A stretch of 64,000 nt of DNA, taken from a virus. Made by a program: the position numbers and the translations under genes. The notes beneath the pieces were generated by a model that was given only the letters and a program-made list of their open reading frames with translations, had not been told where the DNA came from and did not search any database. Of this stretch, positions 42,748 to 49,511 are shown piece after piece (position 1 is the stretch's first letter; each line of letters opens with the position of its first letter). The stretch covers positions 1-64,000 of IMG/VR virus record IMGVR_UViG_3300047095_000535; one strand, 5' to 3'.

Positions 42748-43217
42748 GTAAGGATATCACGTTACCTTCGGAATTGATTGAACATGACCTGACTCCATCG
42801 GAGATAGGATCTATTTTTATACTGTTTTCGTTAGTTGATACTAACGAGTACTCTCCGGAAGTAGTAACTGATTGGGCGTCTAATAGGGATTTTTTAGAAG
42901 CGATTCAAAGTATAAGCCGTAAGGGTATTTTAGAATACGGTGACGACGGTAAATGGACCATAGACTTGACCCGACAAGAAGTTTTTTGGGAAAAGGGTAC
43001 GGATAGTCTTACAGGCAATACCATTTATAAACATGAACGTTATATAGCGTTACCTTACTTATGGAAGGATTCTATACGCTGGATGTTGATGGATGATATT
43101 CATGTGAATAGTCCAAGCAACAGGTTATTTGAAACATTGGAGCTGGCTAGAGAGGAAATAGAACGTAATGAGCGAATGGAAAGGGAAACAAAGCTGGGTT
43201 CGTCCGAGGGATCATAG
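42744..43217 (+). CDS. Possible winged-helix protein, unknown
   Basis: 157 aa. LTPSEIGSIFILFSLVD, then FLEAIQSISRKGILEYGDDGKW and WTIDLT has the helix-helix-wing pattern of phage winged-helix proteins that read sequence or partner proteins. That is suggestive only. It ends NERMERETKLGSSEGS. Its 3' end overlaps the receiver-domain gene by 50 nt in another frame. Confidence 0.45.
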   Translation: MSKDITLPSELIEHDLTPSEIGSIFILFSLVDTNEYSPEVVTDWASNRDFLEAIQSISRKGILEYGDDGKWTIDLTRQEVFWEKGTDSLTGNTIYKHERYIALPYLWKDSIRWMLMDDIHVNSPSNRLFETLELAREEIERNERMERETKLGSSEGS

Positions 43218-43710
43218 AAAGTATTGGGAAAGGTACGATAACATCGATTTTACAAAGGGTAAAAAACCACCAGACCTTCCAATACCCCCTAAACAAAAAT
43301 ACGAGTCAAAACCATCCTCAACAGGGGGTTTTCTGTTTTTAGACGATGTTAGGATGCCTTCAAGTGCGTACGCATATTCTCATAACCAGTATCTCCTCGC
43401 TGCGAGCGGGATTCCATACGGAAGTTGGGATATCGTACGGTCATACGAAGAGTTCGTGAAATACATCGAGGAAAAAGGTATTCCTGCCGTGGTGTCGTTC
43501 GATAACGACTTGTACCACAACGGAAATCCCTCTTGTACGGAGAGAGTGAAATCCGGTTGTGACTGTGCGCGGTACTTGGTGGAACGGTGCAAGGAGCTTC
43601 AGCGGGAAATCCCGGTGTACTATATCCATTCGGCCAATCAACAAGCCCGTCTGGTAATTGAGAGAACGATGGAAATCGGACGAAAGCAGATAAACACTAG
43701 GACATCATAG
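43168..43710 (+). CDS. Cyclic-phosphate-processing receiver (cREC) domain protein
   Basis: 180 aa. After a basic N-terminal 50 residues it shows a receiver-like fold: FLFLDDVRMP (acidic pocket DD), then PAVVSFDNDLYHNG (the phospho-acceptor strand replaced by 'SFDND'), CDCARYLVERCK and VYYIHSANQQARLVIE. This matches the cREC family, which Burroughs and Aravind linked to processing of cyclic phosphates in RNA repair and conflict systems. It overlaps the upstream gene by 50 nt. Biochemical activity has to be inferred from the family. Confidence 0.7.
   Translation: MSEWKGKQSWVRPRDHRKYWERYDNIDFTKGKKPPDLPIPPKQKYESKPSSTGGFLFLDDVRMPSSAYAYSHNQYLLAASGIPYGSWDIVRSYEEFVKYIEEKGIPAVVSFDNDLYHNGNPSCTERVKSGCDCARYLVERCKELQREIPVYYIHSANQQARLVIERTMEIGRKQINTRTS
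43691..43708 (+). promoter_or_regulatory. Leaderless-type promoter (TAAACACTAG + CATCAT)
   Basis: It lies inside the last codons of the cREC gene. The -10-like box is 43703-43708, and the GTG start at 43715 lies 6 nt later. Confidence 0.65.
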
Positions 43711-43714
43711 CGGC

Positions 43715-44443
43715 GTGACTTACAACTTTAGAAAAAATGAAATTATCCTGCTTGGGGATACACACTCTTTGGAGATCACGCGGGATATCTTAAAAACCCG
43801 TGAGGTAATAGAGGGCAGCGATATCTGGCATTGTGGGGATACGGCGTTGGGGTTTGGCGATATAGCTTATTCTATAAACAATGCCCTTACTTGGCTGGGA
43901 ATGTATAACCAGATATGTAAGGATTTGGATATCCGACTGTATATCAATCACGGAAATCACGACGCTACATATCCTGAGATTTGGGATTCCATATGGTGTA
44001 ATGTAACCATGGTCAAGACCGGAGACGTTGCGACATTCCCCAATGGAAAGACCGCACTTCTAGTAGGTGGTGGAATCAGCGTGGATAGGGTTACTCGAAA
44101 AAACAATTTTGATTATTGGGCGGGTGAAGCCACTCCGATTCTTGAGGACGTTCCGAAGTGTGATATTGTGTTCTCTCATGATTGTCCTGAGAAGTTCAAT
44201 CACCCCACGGCGACCTTACCCAATCATTATGGATGGTATGTGGATAGAGATCCTACCTTAATGGCGGATTGTGCTAATCAGCGCAAAACCATGACTGATA
44301 TTGTGGATAGGTCTGAAGCGAAGACTTTGTTCTACGGACATTTTCACAATTCAATGACTCAGAAGATTGACGGGGTTTATGCGCGTTGTTTGGATATCAA
44401 CGAATTGTTCTTTTTTGACGCGGAGAAGGAGTACACGGTATGA
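43715..44443 (+). CDS. Calcineurin-like metallophosphoesterase
   Basis: 242 aa, GTG start. Metal ligands occur in the canonical order: ILLGDTHS (residue about 10), HCGDTALG (39), NHGNHDAT (76), VFSHDCPE (152) and LFYGHFHNS (209). This is a complete set, unlike the 39338 protein. Family members act on nucleotides, cyclic phosphates or phosphoproteins. Its neighbours (cREC upstream, HAD downstream with a 4-nt overlap) suggest a nucleotide/phosphate role. Substrate unknown. Confidence 0.85.
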   Translation: MTYNFRKNEIILLGDTHSLEITRDILKTREVIEGSDIWHCGDTALGFGDIAYSINNALTWLGMYNQICKDLDIRLYINHGNHDATYPEIWDSIWCNVTMVKTGDVATFPNGKTALLVGGGISVDRVTRKNNFDYWAGEATPILEDVPKCDIVFSHDCPEKFNHPTATLPNHYGWYVDRDPTLMADCANQRKTMTDIVDRSEAKTLFYGHFHNSMTQKIDGVYARCLDINELFFFDAEKEYTV

Positions 44444-45003
44444 GTGAAAGGTTTTTATTCTTAGATCTTGACGAGACTCTGATTTCCACTTTATATGCCA
44501 ATAACGAGTATCATGCGGATCAGTTGTTGGAGATATATACCCAACATTGGAAAGGGGAGAAATATACCCTGTCTGATGGGTGGTATGTGTCTTTCTTACG
44601 GGAATGGTCGAAGGACTTGATAGCTTATTATCAGGCGATACTAGGACACAAGAACGTTGGCATTTTATCATGGGGAACAGTGGAGTATATTACGTATGTA
44701 AATCAACTAATGGAGTTGAATGTAGCAGGATATAATATATATGGCCGGGAAGACATGGGGGCGAACGTTCCCAAGTTAAAAGGTCTTAACAAGGTTCTGG
44801 TGGATAACGAGGATTATAACCATCACCTTAAAATGGGGTATCCATACACGAAGATAAACTTTTTAGAAGAGTTGCCAGCAAACAAATTGGTTACGGTTCG
44901 GTCGTTTGACGTACGGTACTCCTATGGGGATTTGTGGGATACGGAGTTTGAAGATTTAACGGTCCAGATTGATCTTGCGTTTAGGGCGGGCCAACCAGAG
45001 TAA
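44440..45003 (+). CDS. HAD-superfamily phosphatase (NIF/CTD-type)
   Basis: 187 aa. The HAD motifs are visible: FLFLDLDETLIST (motif I, DxDxT), NVGILSWGTVEY (motif II, Ser), KLKGLNKVLVDNEDYN (motifs III-IV). The first motif is DLDET, as in CTD/NLI-type phosphatases. Such enzymes remove phosphates from proteins, or 3' ends in PNKP-like partners. Coupled by 4 nt to the metallophosphoesterase gene. Nucleic-acid repair is plausible but not shown. Confidence 0.75.
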   Translation: MSERFLFLDLDETLISTLYANNEYHADQLLEIYTQHWKGEKYTLSDGWYVSFLREWSKDLIAYYQAILGHKNVGILSWGTVEYITYVNQLMELNVAGYNIYGREDMGANVPKLKGLNKVLVDNEDYNHHLKMGYPYTKINFLEELPANKLVTVRSFDVRYSYGDLWDTEFEDLTVQIDLAFRAGQPE

Positions 45004-45019
45004 AACACTAGGAGATAAT
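45002..45019 (+). promoter_or_regulatory. Leaderless-type promoter (AAAACACTAG + GATAAT)
   Basis: Variant first base. The -10 GATAAT is at 45014-45019; the ATG at 45026 follows 6 nt later. Confidence 0.65.
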
Positions 45020-45025
45020 AAAAAC

Positions 45026-45904
45026 ATGAAAGCATATAAGGCAACTATAAATATGAAATGCTGGGAGCTTACTTATGAGGTAGGCAAGACGTATTCGATA
45101 ACCCGTATGGAAATGTGTGACCACGGGTTTCACTTCTGTCCGGTAGTGAGGGACGTTTTCAACTACTATCTATATACCAAGGATATTGTGGTGATAGAAA
45201 TTGAGATTCTTGGTAGTGTGGCCATCCTTGGAGATAAGGGGGTCACGGATAAGATGAAGGTTCTACGAGTCGTTCCAAAGGAAGAATATGGGGCGGAAGC
45301 ACCTACTCTTGTATATGATGAGAGAGGAAACGTGGTTTCTGAAAATATTCGTGTTTGCTCGAAGTTTGAAAACGGGTTGTATACGTATGAATATGACGAG
45401 CGTAACAATATGACTCGTAAAACTCTTCCCAACGGTGTTGAATGGGTGTACGAGTATGATGAGGGAAACCGCATGACCAGACAGACTTGTTCGAATCGTG
45501 GTACTGAATGTGAGTACGCGTATAATGAGCGTGGCAACATGATTTCTAAGACCTCTAGCCATGGCACATTGACGTTTGAGTATGATGAGCGCAACAATCT
45601 AATCTCTGAATCATCTTCCGGGGGAAATGCTCCAACGACACATAAATATGATGAGCGTAACAACCGGATCTCGACAGACCGGAACGGTAGCTTTACTACT
45701 TGCGAGTATGACGAACGAGATAACAAGATTTCGGAAACAGATGGAAGTGGGCATAAGAGTGTGTTTGGTTATGATGATCAAAATCGACGCGTTTCTTCTA
45801 TATACGGTCCTTACGGTGATACATACCTCAATAGGTATGACGAAGCGGGCAATTTGGTGTTTTCATCCACTCCTAGATATCATTGGGCCATAACAATCGA
45901 GTAA
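45026..45904 (+). CDS. DUF7666-like domain fused to YD/RHS-type repeats
   Basis: 292 aa from the ATG at 45026, placed by the promoter motif 24 nt upstream. Residues 1-85 form a compact domain (MKAYKATINMKCWELTYEVG, CDHGFHFCP, DKMKVLRVV) of the DUF7666 type common in phages. From residue about 96 to the end there are nine YD repeats (Y-(D/N)-(E/D)-x-(G/N)-N-x-x-x), for example YEYDERNNMTRK and KYDERNNRIST. YD repeats are the shell-forming units of RHS/Tc toxins, but no toxin tip is present. The paralogue at 63730 starts with the same domain. Role unknown; possibly a modular binding or decoy protein. Confidence 0.75.
   Translation: MKAYKATINMKCWELTYEVGKTYSITRMEMCDHGFHFCPVVRDVFNYYLYTKDIVVIEIEILGSVAILGDKGVTDKMKVLRVVPKEEYGAEAPTLVYDERGNVVSENIRVCSKFENGLYTYEYDERNNMTRKTLPNGVEWVYEYDEGNRMTRQTCSNRGTECEYAYNERGNMISKTSSHGTLTFEYDERNNLISESSSGGNAPTTHKYDERNNRISTDRNGSFTTCEYDERDNKISETDGSGHKSVFGYDDQNRRVSSIYGPYGDTYLNRYDEAGNLVFSSTPRYHWAITIE
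45314..45870 (+). repeat. Nine YD (RHS-type) coding repeats
   Basis: About 20-22 codon units with Y(D/N)(E/D)xxN cores, located at residues 97-280 of the preceding CDS. Codons have diverged between copies, so it is not a recent tandem duplication. Confidence 0.8.
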
Positions 45905-45920
45905 AACACTAGGATATCAT
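45903..45920 (+). promoter_or_regulatory. Leaderless-type promoter motif lacking its start codon
   Basis: AAAACACTAG at 45903-45912 and TATCAT at 45915-45920. The expected start position (45927) holds GTC, not a start codon. The next gene begins at 45968, so transcripts would carry a 41-nt leader. Confidence 0.6.
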
Positions 45921-45931
45921 GGCGTCGTCAC

Positions 45932-45959
45932 TTGACAAATGGGATTTTAATAGTAGAAT
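45932..45959 (+). promoter_or_regulatory. Sigma70-type promoter for rIIB-like gene
   Basis: TTGACA (45932-45937), 16-nt spacer, TAGAAT (45954-45959), 8 nt before the ATG at 45968. A second, classic promoter behind the phage-specific motif. Confidence 0.65.
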
Positions 45960-45967
45960 AAGAAGGT

Positions 45968-46969
45968 ATGAAGTACATTACAAACACAGCAGCAATCGTG
46001 CTTTTTCTTGACGGGAAAAGCGTTCGGGTGGAAAAAACGGACAGACGTTATCCACTAATTGTCAAGGTTTTCCAACTTCCGTTGGAAGATCAAGAGGCGG
46101 AAGTCAATCGTATCCTTGGGATACCGGAGGATAAACTGGAAGATGTTATCGCGGATGAGGAACATTTCGATGTGGTAGACGGCAACGTGTATTACAATGG
46201 GGAGGAACTCCCGCCCGCACTTTCAACGAAAGTGAAGTCCATTATCAAGGATGGTCTCCCACTAGGACACTTTGAAGCGTTTTGGAAGAAACTGTCTCTT
46301 AACCCTAGTTCCACTTCCGTTAAGGAGTTGGTGGACTTTTTGGAGTATAAGGAACTCCCTATTACGGAAGACGGATGCTTCCTTGCTTACAAGGGCGTTT
46401 CCCCTACTCTTTATTCCATCCATGGAAACAAGGAAACTAAGGTTGTTAGAGGTCAGGTGGATGAAACCGGGCATATTTACAACGGAGTTGGTGAGATCGT
46501 GGAAGTTCTTCGTCGGGACGTCGATGACAATCGTCACAACGAATGTTCACACGGTCTCCATGTCGGTTCACTGGATTATGCTTCGGGATGGGGCCATATG
46601 ATGGTTGTCGTCAAGGTCAATCCTGCGGATGTTGTGTCGGTTCCTGCCGGCTGTTCATTCCAGAAGTGCCGCGTTTGTAAGTATGAAGTGGTTTCCGCGT
46701 ATGGACAGGAAATCACCGCATCCGTGGTTGACGAGAAGGGCGAATCCACGTTGGTTCCCGATGTTCAAAAGGAACGTTCCGCTACGGTGGATCGTATCGA
46801 GAAGTATCTCACTGGAAAACGCGAAGACGGGTATGATGAAGTCACTGTTCGTCAGATTCAGAATATTTTCTCCCCTAATTGGGTGACTCGCATGGAAGTG
46901 TTGGACGCTTTACAAGAGTTGGATGAGTATTGGGAGTCTTATGACGGAGCGGACTACGTGGAACTGTAA
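45968..46969 (+). CDS. rIIB: rIIB-like protein
   Basis: 333 aa (T4 rIIB 312 aa). The central region has LPITEDGCFLAYKGV, then DVDDNRHNECSHGLHVGSLDY and VVVKVNPADVVSVPAGCSF followed by KCRVCKYEVVS, the typical rIIB block of T4-like phages. The N-terminal 90 residues are acidic and variable. The C-terminus is helical and basic, then acidic. rIIB together with rIIA protects against Rex-type abortive exclusion and affects lysis inhibition; rIIA is not in this window. Two stacked promoters precede it and a strong terminator follows. Confidence 0.85.
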   Translation: MKYITNTAAIVLFLDGKSVRVEKTDRRYPLIVKVFQLPLEDQEAEVNRILGIPEDKLEDVIADEEHFDVVDGNVYYNGEELPPALSTKVKSIIKDGLPLGHFEAFWKKLSLNPSSTSVKELVDFLEYKELPITEDGCFLAYKGVSPTLYSIHGNKETKVVRGQVDETGHIYNGVGEIVEVLRRDVDDNRHNECSHGLHVGSLDYASGWGHMMVVVKVNPADVVSVPAGCSFQKCRVCKYEVVSAYGQEITASVVDEKGESTLVPDVQKERSATVDRIEKYLTGKREDGYDEVTVRQIQNIFSPNWVTRMEVLDALQELDEYWESYDGADYVEL

Positions 46970-46990
46970 GTTCTAAGCGGACAAAACAAG

Positions 46991-47027
46991 GGGATGGGAG
47001 AGCGAAACATATCTCCCATCCCATTTT
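46991..47027 (+). terminator. Rho-independent terminator
   Basis: GGGATGGGAGA (46991-47001) and TCTCCCATCCC (47012-47022) form a perfect 11-bp stem followed by ATTTT. It ends the rIIB transcript. Confidence 0.92.
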
Positions 47028-47075
47028 AAGAAAAAAAAATACTAGCTTGGTTTATCGAGCAATAAGATTTCACAT

Positions 47076-47093
47076 TAAACACTAGAATACTAT
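47076..47093 (+). promoter_or_regulatory. Leaderless-type promoter (TAAACACTAG + TACTAT)
   Basis: The -10-like box TACTAT is at 47088-47093; the ATG at 47100 is exactly 24 nt from the motif start. Confidence 0.7.
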
Positions 47094-47099
47094 AAACAT

Positions 47100-47426
47100 A
47101 TGGAAAACGTATTAAAACTATATATCAGAAACGAGAAGAATCAACCAAGAGGCGTCGTGGTGGCGGTAAAAGTCGGTGATCAGATGTGTTACGGATTTTC
47201 CCTTCTAAACACTCGTCTTGACAAGTGGGATAGGGTGAAAGGTACTGCGATTGCGATGGCGAGAGCAGCGGCGGCATCTTATAAACTGCCTGTTGTTCCG
47301 GAACGCGAAAAGATGGTTGTTGATGGTTTTAACAAGCTTCAGGATCGGGCCTTGAAATACTTCAAGGACATTCCACCGGAAAACATTCGCATCGATCTTA
47401 CGGTTGATGAAGAAGAGGAGTGGTAA
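47100..47426 (+). CDS. Small phage protein, unknown
   Basis: 108 aa (MENVLKLYIRNEKNQPRGVV...). The segment GVVVAVKVGDQMCYGFSLLN then MARAAAASYKLPVVPER resembles a family of short phage proteins with no known role. The acidic tail ends EEEEW. It is first in its unit and is followed by a 132-bp gap before the next gene. Confidence 0.6.
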   Translation: MENVLKLYIRNEKNQPRGVVVAVKVGDQMCYGFSLLNTRLDKWDRVKGTAIAMARAAAASYKLPVVPEREKMVVDGFNKLQDRALKYFKDIPPENIRIDLTVDEEEEW

Positions 47427-47558
47427 CAGTTTTAATGCTCTCTGGAGTCCTGCATGTCGCGATCAGGATAGCCTGTCATGTGAGAACCATGCGGAGGGCA
47501 ACCAATTTCGTCCATCAAAGGCGGGTTATTCCCATCCTGTCAATATAATAGGAATACC
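47427..47558. other. 132-bp intergenic gap
   Basis: No gene of convincing length. It contains a TATAAT-like box (47546-47551) a few nt upstream of the GTG at 47559. A 27-codon minus-strand frame (near 47516-47433) has protein-like composition but no supporting signal. No tRNA or clear hairpin seen. Confidence 0.5.
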
Positions 47559-47783
47559 GTGAATAAAATAAACGGTCCCTTTAGACGATTTGATTTTATG
47601 AATAAAAGCGACTGGAATAAATACCAAGTCACCAATGTCAGTTTTGGTACGAAACTCGTATCCGAGCTGACATTGGCGCAGGCGAAAACAGAACTTTGTA
47701 TTGCCATAGACATGATCGAACAGATGGTCGAACATAATAAAAAAGCAATGCAGGTAGTTACAAAACAATACGACAATGATTGA
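47559..47783 (+). CDS. Small protein, unknown
   Basis: 74 aa, GTG start. The second half is a helix (LTLAQAKTELCIAIDMIEQM) and the end HNKKAMQVVTKQYDND is basic then acidic. It overlaps the next small gene by 8 nt (ATGATTGA). Function unknown. Confidence 0.5.
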   Translation: MNKINGPFRRFDFMNKSDWNKYQVTNVSFGTKLVSELTLAQAKTELCIAIDMIEQMVEHNKKAMQVVTKQYDND

Positions 47784-47946
47784 CATAGAAGCAGGAGTTG
47801 ATAAGGACGGAAATCGATTTGTACAGGTGTTACAAGATAGATGGTTACAGTTTATTCGGGAGCAACCTTTAACAGCCGAAAGATATCAGCTTTGGGAAAA
47901 GTTGAAAGCGGATTATCTTGATGGACGGGAGGATTCCAATGACTAA
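47776..47946 (+). CDS. Small acidic protein, unknown
   Basis: 56 aa, starting ATG at 47776 (MIDIEAGVDKDGNRF...) and ending TAA at 47946. Linked by overlaps to both neighbours, ATGATTGA upstream and ATGACTAA downstream, and preceded by a polar linker. The translational coupling is the main evidence that it is real. Function unknown. Confidence 0.55.
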   Translation: MIDIEAGVDKDGNRFVQVLQDRWLQFIREQPLTAERYQLWEKLKADYLDGREDSND

Positions 47947-48337
47947 TAGACTACCCAAACTAACGGGGCGGGAAATGCGGAAGTTTGATTTTTTCGGATG
48001 GTTTATGTGCGCGGTTGGAGGTCTTCTACTCTATGTTTATACGAAACATGCCATGGAGTTCGACTCCCATTCGTGGTGGGGAGTGGTTCTTGTCTTATGG
48101 GTCTTTTATGACTATGTGACACGGGTAGCCTTCGGACGAGTCTACCAGTTCGTGTTTTTTGACACTATTCTGCGGAAGTTGTACAAGATACAGTCGTCTT
48201 CAGATATGTATTACGTATGTGCCGAGAATGAAGAGGAGTTGGCCTTATACATGCACCTTCATTACCCGAATGTCAAGTATACGATTGAAGAGGAATCACA
48301 CGTCGAGTCGTTTATCAGAACGGACGAACATCAATAA
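47939..48337 (+). CDS. Small two-segment membrane protein
   Basis: 132 aa from the ATG at 47939, chosen because GGGAGG lies just upstream and because it overlaps the preceding stop. Two membrane segments are evident: FFGWFMCAVGGLLLYVYT (about residues 18-35) and WWGVVLVLWVFYDYV (46-60). They are followed by a soluble domain of about 60 residues with CAENEEELALYMHLH. Its stop is the TAA of the next promoter motif. Possibly an inner-membrane host-takeover factor; role unknown. Confidence 0.6.
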   Translation: MTNRLPKLTGREMRKFDFFGWFMCAVGGLLLYVYTKHAMEFDSHSWWGVVLVLWVFYDYVTRVAFGRVYQFVFFDTILRKLYKIQSSSDMYYVCAENEEELALYMHLHYPNVKYTIEEESHVESFIRTDEHQ

Positions 48338-48352
48338 ACACTAGCGGATAAT
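48335..48352 (+). promoter_or_regulatory. Leaderless-type promoter (TAAACACTAG + GATAAT)
   Basis: The first TAA is the stop codon of the membrane-protein gene. The -10 GATAAT is 48347-48352. The ATG at 48359 is exactly 24 nt from the motif start. Confidence 0.7.
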
Positions 48353-48358
48353 ACTCAC

Positions 48359-48859
48359 ATGTTACTGAAATACACAGACGGGGATTTGTTGGATATGCTG
48401 GATGAGGGAAGGGTAAACTATGTCCTTCATTGTTGCAATTGTCAGGCTATAATGGGGTCTGGAATTGCGGTTCAGATCAAGAATCGATATCCAGCGGTCT
48501 ATCAGGCTTATTTAAATCATCACGATCTCATGGGTCTTGAATTGGGTACGGTATCATACGGTAAAATAGGGGATATCGCAAGTATGATGAGGCGTTATAT
48601 TTTTAACTTACACGCACAACATTTATTTGGAACCGGGGATCGGTTTGTCGATTACGAGGCATTGTATAAATCGATGGAGCGGGCTAGGGATATTATCGTT
48701 AGTAATATCGGGGGAGTTGGCACTGTAGGAGTGCCGTATAATATGGCGGCGTTTAGAGCGGGGGGAGATTTTCGCATCGTCGAGACTATGTTGGAAGTAA
48801 TTTTTGAGAATACCAGTTTGGATGTAATGATAGTAAAATACAACGGAAAAAACGTATGA
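48359..48859 (+). CDS. Macro domain protein (ADP-ribose / Appr-1''-p type)
   Basis: 166 aa, essentially one macro domain. YTDGDLLDMLDEGRV (ligand-loop GDL), HCCNCQAIMGSGIAVQI (N-C-x-x-x-MGSG substrate loop), LHAQHLFGTG and VGTVGVPYNMAAFRAGGDF (second nucleotide-binding loop). Such stand-alone macro proteins (for example yeast Poa1) dephosphorylate ADP-ribose-1''-phosphate, a by-product of tRNA splicing, or remove ADP-ribose from proteins and nucleic acids. Placed in the same promoter regulon as the RNA ligases. Enzymatic specificity unknown. Confidence 0.85.
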   Translation: MLLKYTDGDLLDMLDEGRVNYVLHCCNCQAIMGSGIAVQIKNRYPAVYQAYLNHHDLMGLELGTVSYGKIGDIASMMRRYIFNLHAQHLFGTGDRFVDYEALYKSMERARDIIVSNIGGVGTVGVPYNMAAFRAGGDFRIVETMLEVIFENTSLDVMIVKYNGKNV

Positions 48860-49491
48860 AAAAGACAGCAGTAAAGAAAACAGTGGCGAAAAAAACAGCG
48901 AAGAAAGTGGCGACCAAAACCTCTCCTAAAGACCCAAGAAAGGAAGCAGTGCGGGCGTTTTACAACTTCTTCAAGAAGTATGACCAAGCGGAATTATCTA
49001 CCAAGGTGATTCCAGTTGACGGGGTGGTGATCAATGCGACTTACCAAATATGTATATATGAGGACTATATGGATATCGATTGGTGTTCGTATGACGACGA
49101 AACCGTATCCCCTACGGTTAGAAAATTCATGGACGTGATGAACATGGAAAATTGGGAGTGCTGGTTCGACGATAACGTGGACTCGTCTTCTTTGGATGAG
49201 TATTCCAAGGAAGTCGATGCTATCTGTAACGAGTATAGAACCTTGATCAATGCTCTTATAAAACATGGGTTCTCCGTCGAAGGGGTGTTGGATATTTTCG
49301 AAACCGTCGATAACTTCGAGACTGCTTACAAGCAATGCTCGTCTAATAACGTGCGGACCATTTACCTGAACTCTTCGTATAGTGCGGAAGTTCGTGAAGG
49401 GTTCGGCTACGTCAAGGTCGGGTGTCAGAAAATTGACATCGACTCAGTGAGAGGCATTCTCGCCGCGTATGACGAGCTTAATCCTCAATAA
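48856..49491 (+). CDS. Protein with histone-like Lys/Ala-rich N-terminus
   Basis: 211 aa. The first 35 residues are Lys/Thr/Ala-rich (KKTAVKKTVAKKTAKKVATK), like histone H1 or phage DNA-binding tails. The rest is an acidic, globular domain with YMDIDWCSYDDETV and DVMNMENWECWFDDN, family unknown. The ATG overlaps the macro gene stop (ATGA), so both are made together. The N-terminus may bind nucleic acid by charge. Confidence 0.55.
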   Translation: MKKTAVKKTVAKKTAKKVATKTSPKDPRKEAVRAFYNFFKKYDQAELSTKVIPVDGVVINATYQICIYEDYMDIDWCSYDDETVSPTVRKFMDVMNMENWECWFDDNVDSSSLDEYSKEVDAICNEYRTLINALIKHGFSVEGVLDIFETVDNFETAYKQCSSNNVRTIYLNSSYSAEVREGFGYVKVGCQKIDIDSVRGILAAYDELNPQ

Positions 49492-49506
49492 ACACTAGGA
49501 TACCAT
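49489..49506 (+). promoter_or_regulatory. Leaderless-type promoter (TAAACACTAG + TACCAT)
   Basis: TAA is the preceding stop codon. The -10-like TACCAT is 49501-49506; the ATG at 49512 is 5 nt after it. Confidence 0.65.
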
Positions 49507-49511
49507 AAGGT

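Noticed and set aside
45166-45726. 186-aa minus-strand open frame
   Set aside because: Shadow of the YD-repeat gene; composition is a mirror of its repeats and there is no promoter.
47526-47786. 86-aa minus-strand open frame
   Set aside because: Antisense to two coupled plus-strand small genes; no promoter or neighbour supports it.
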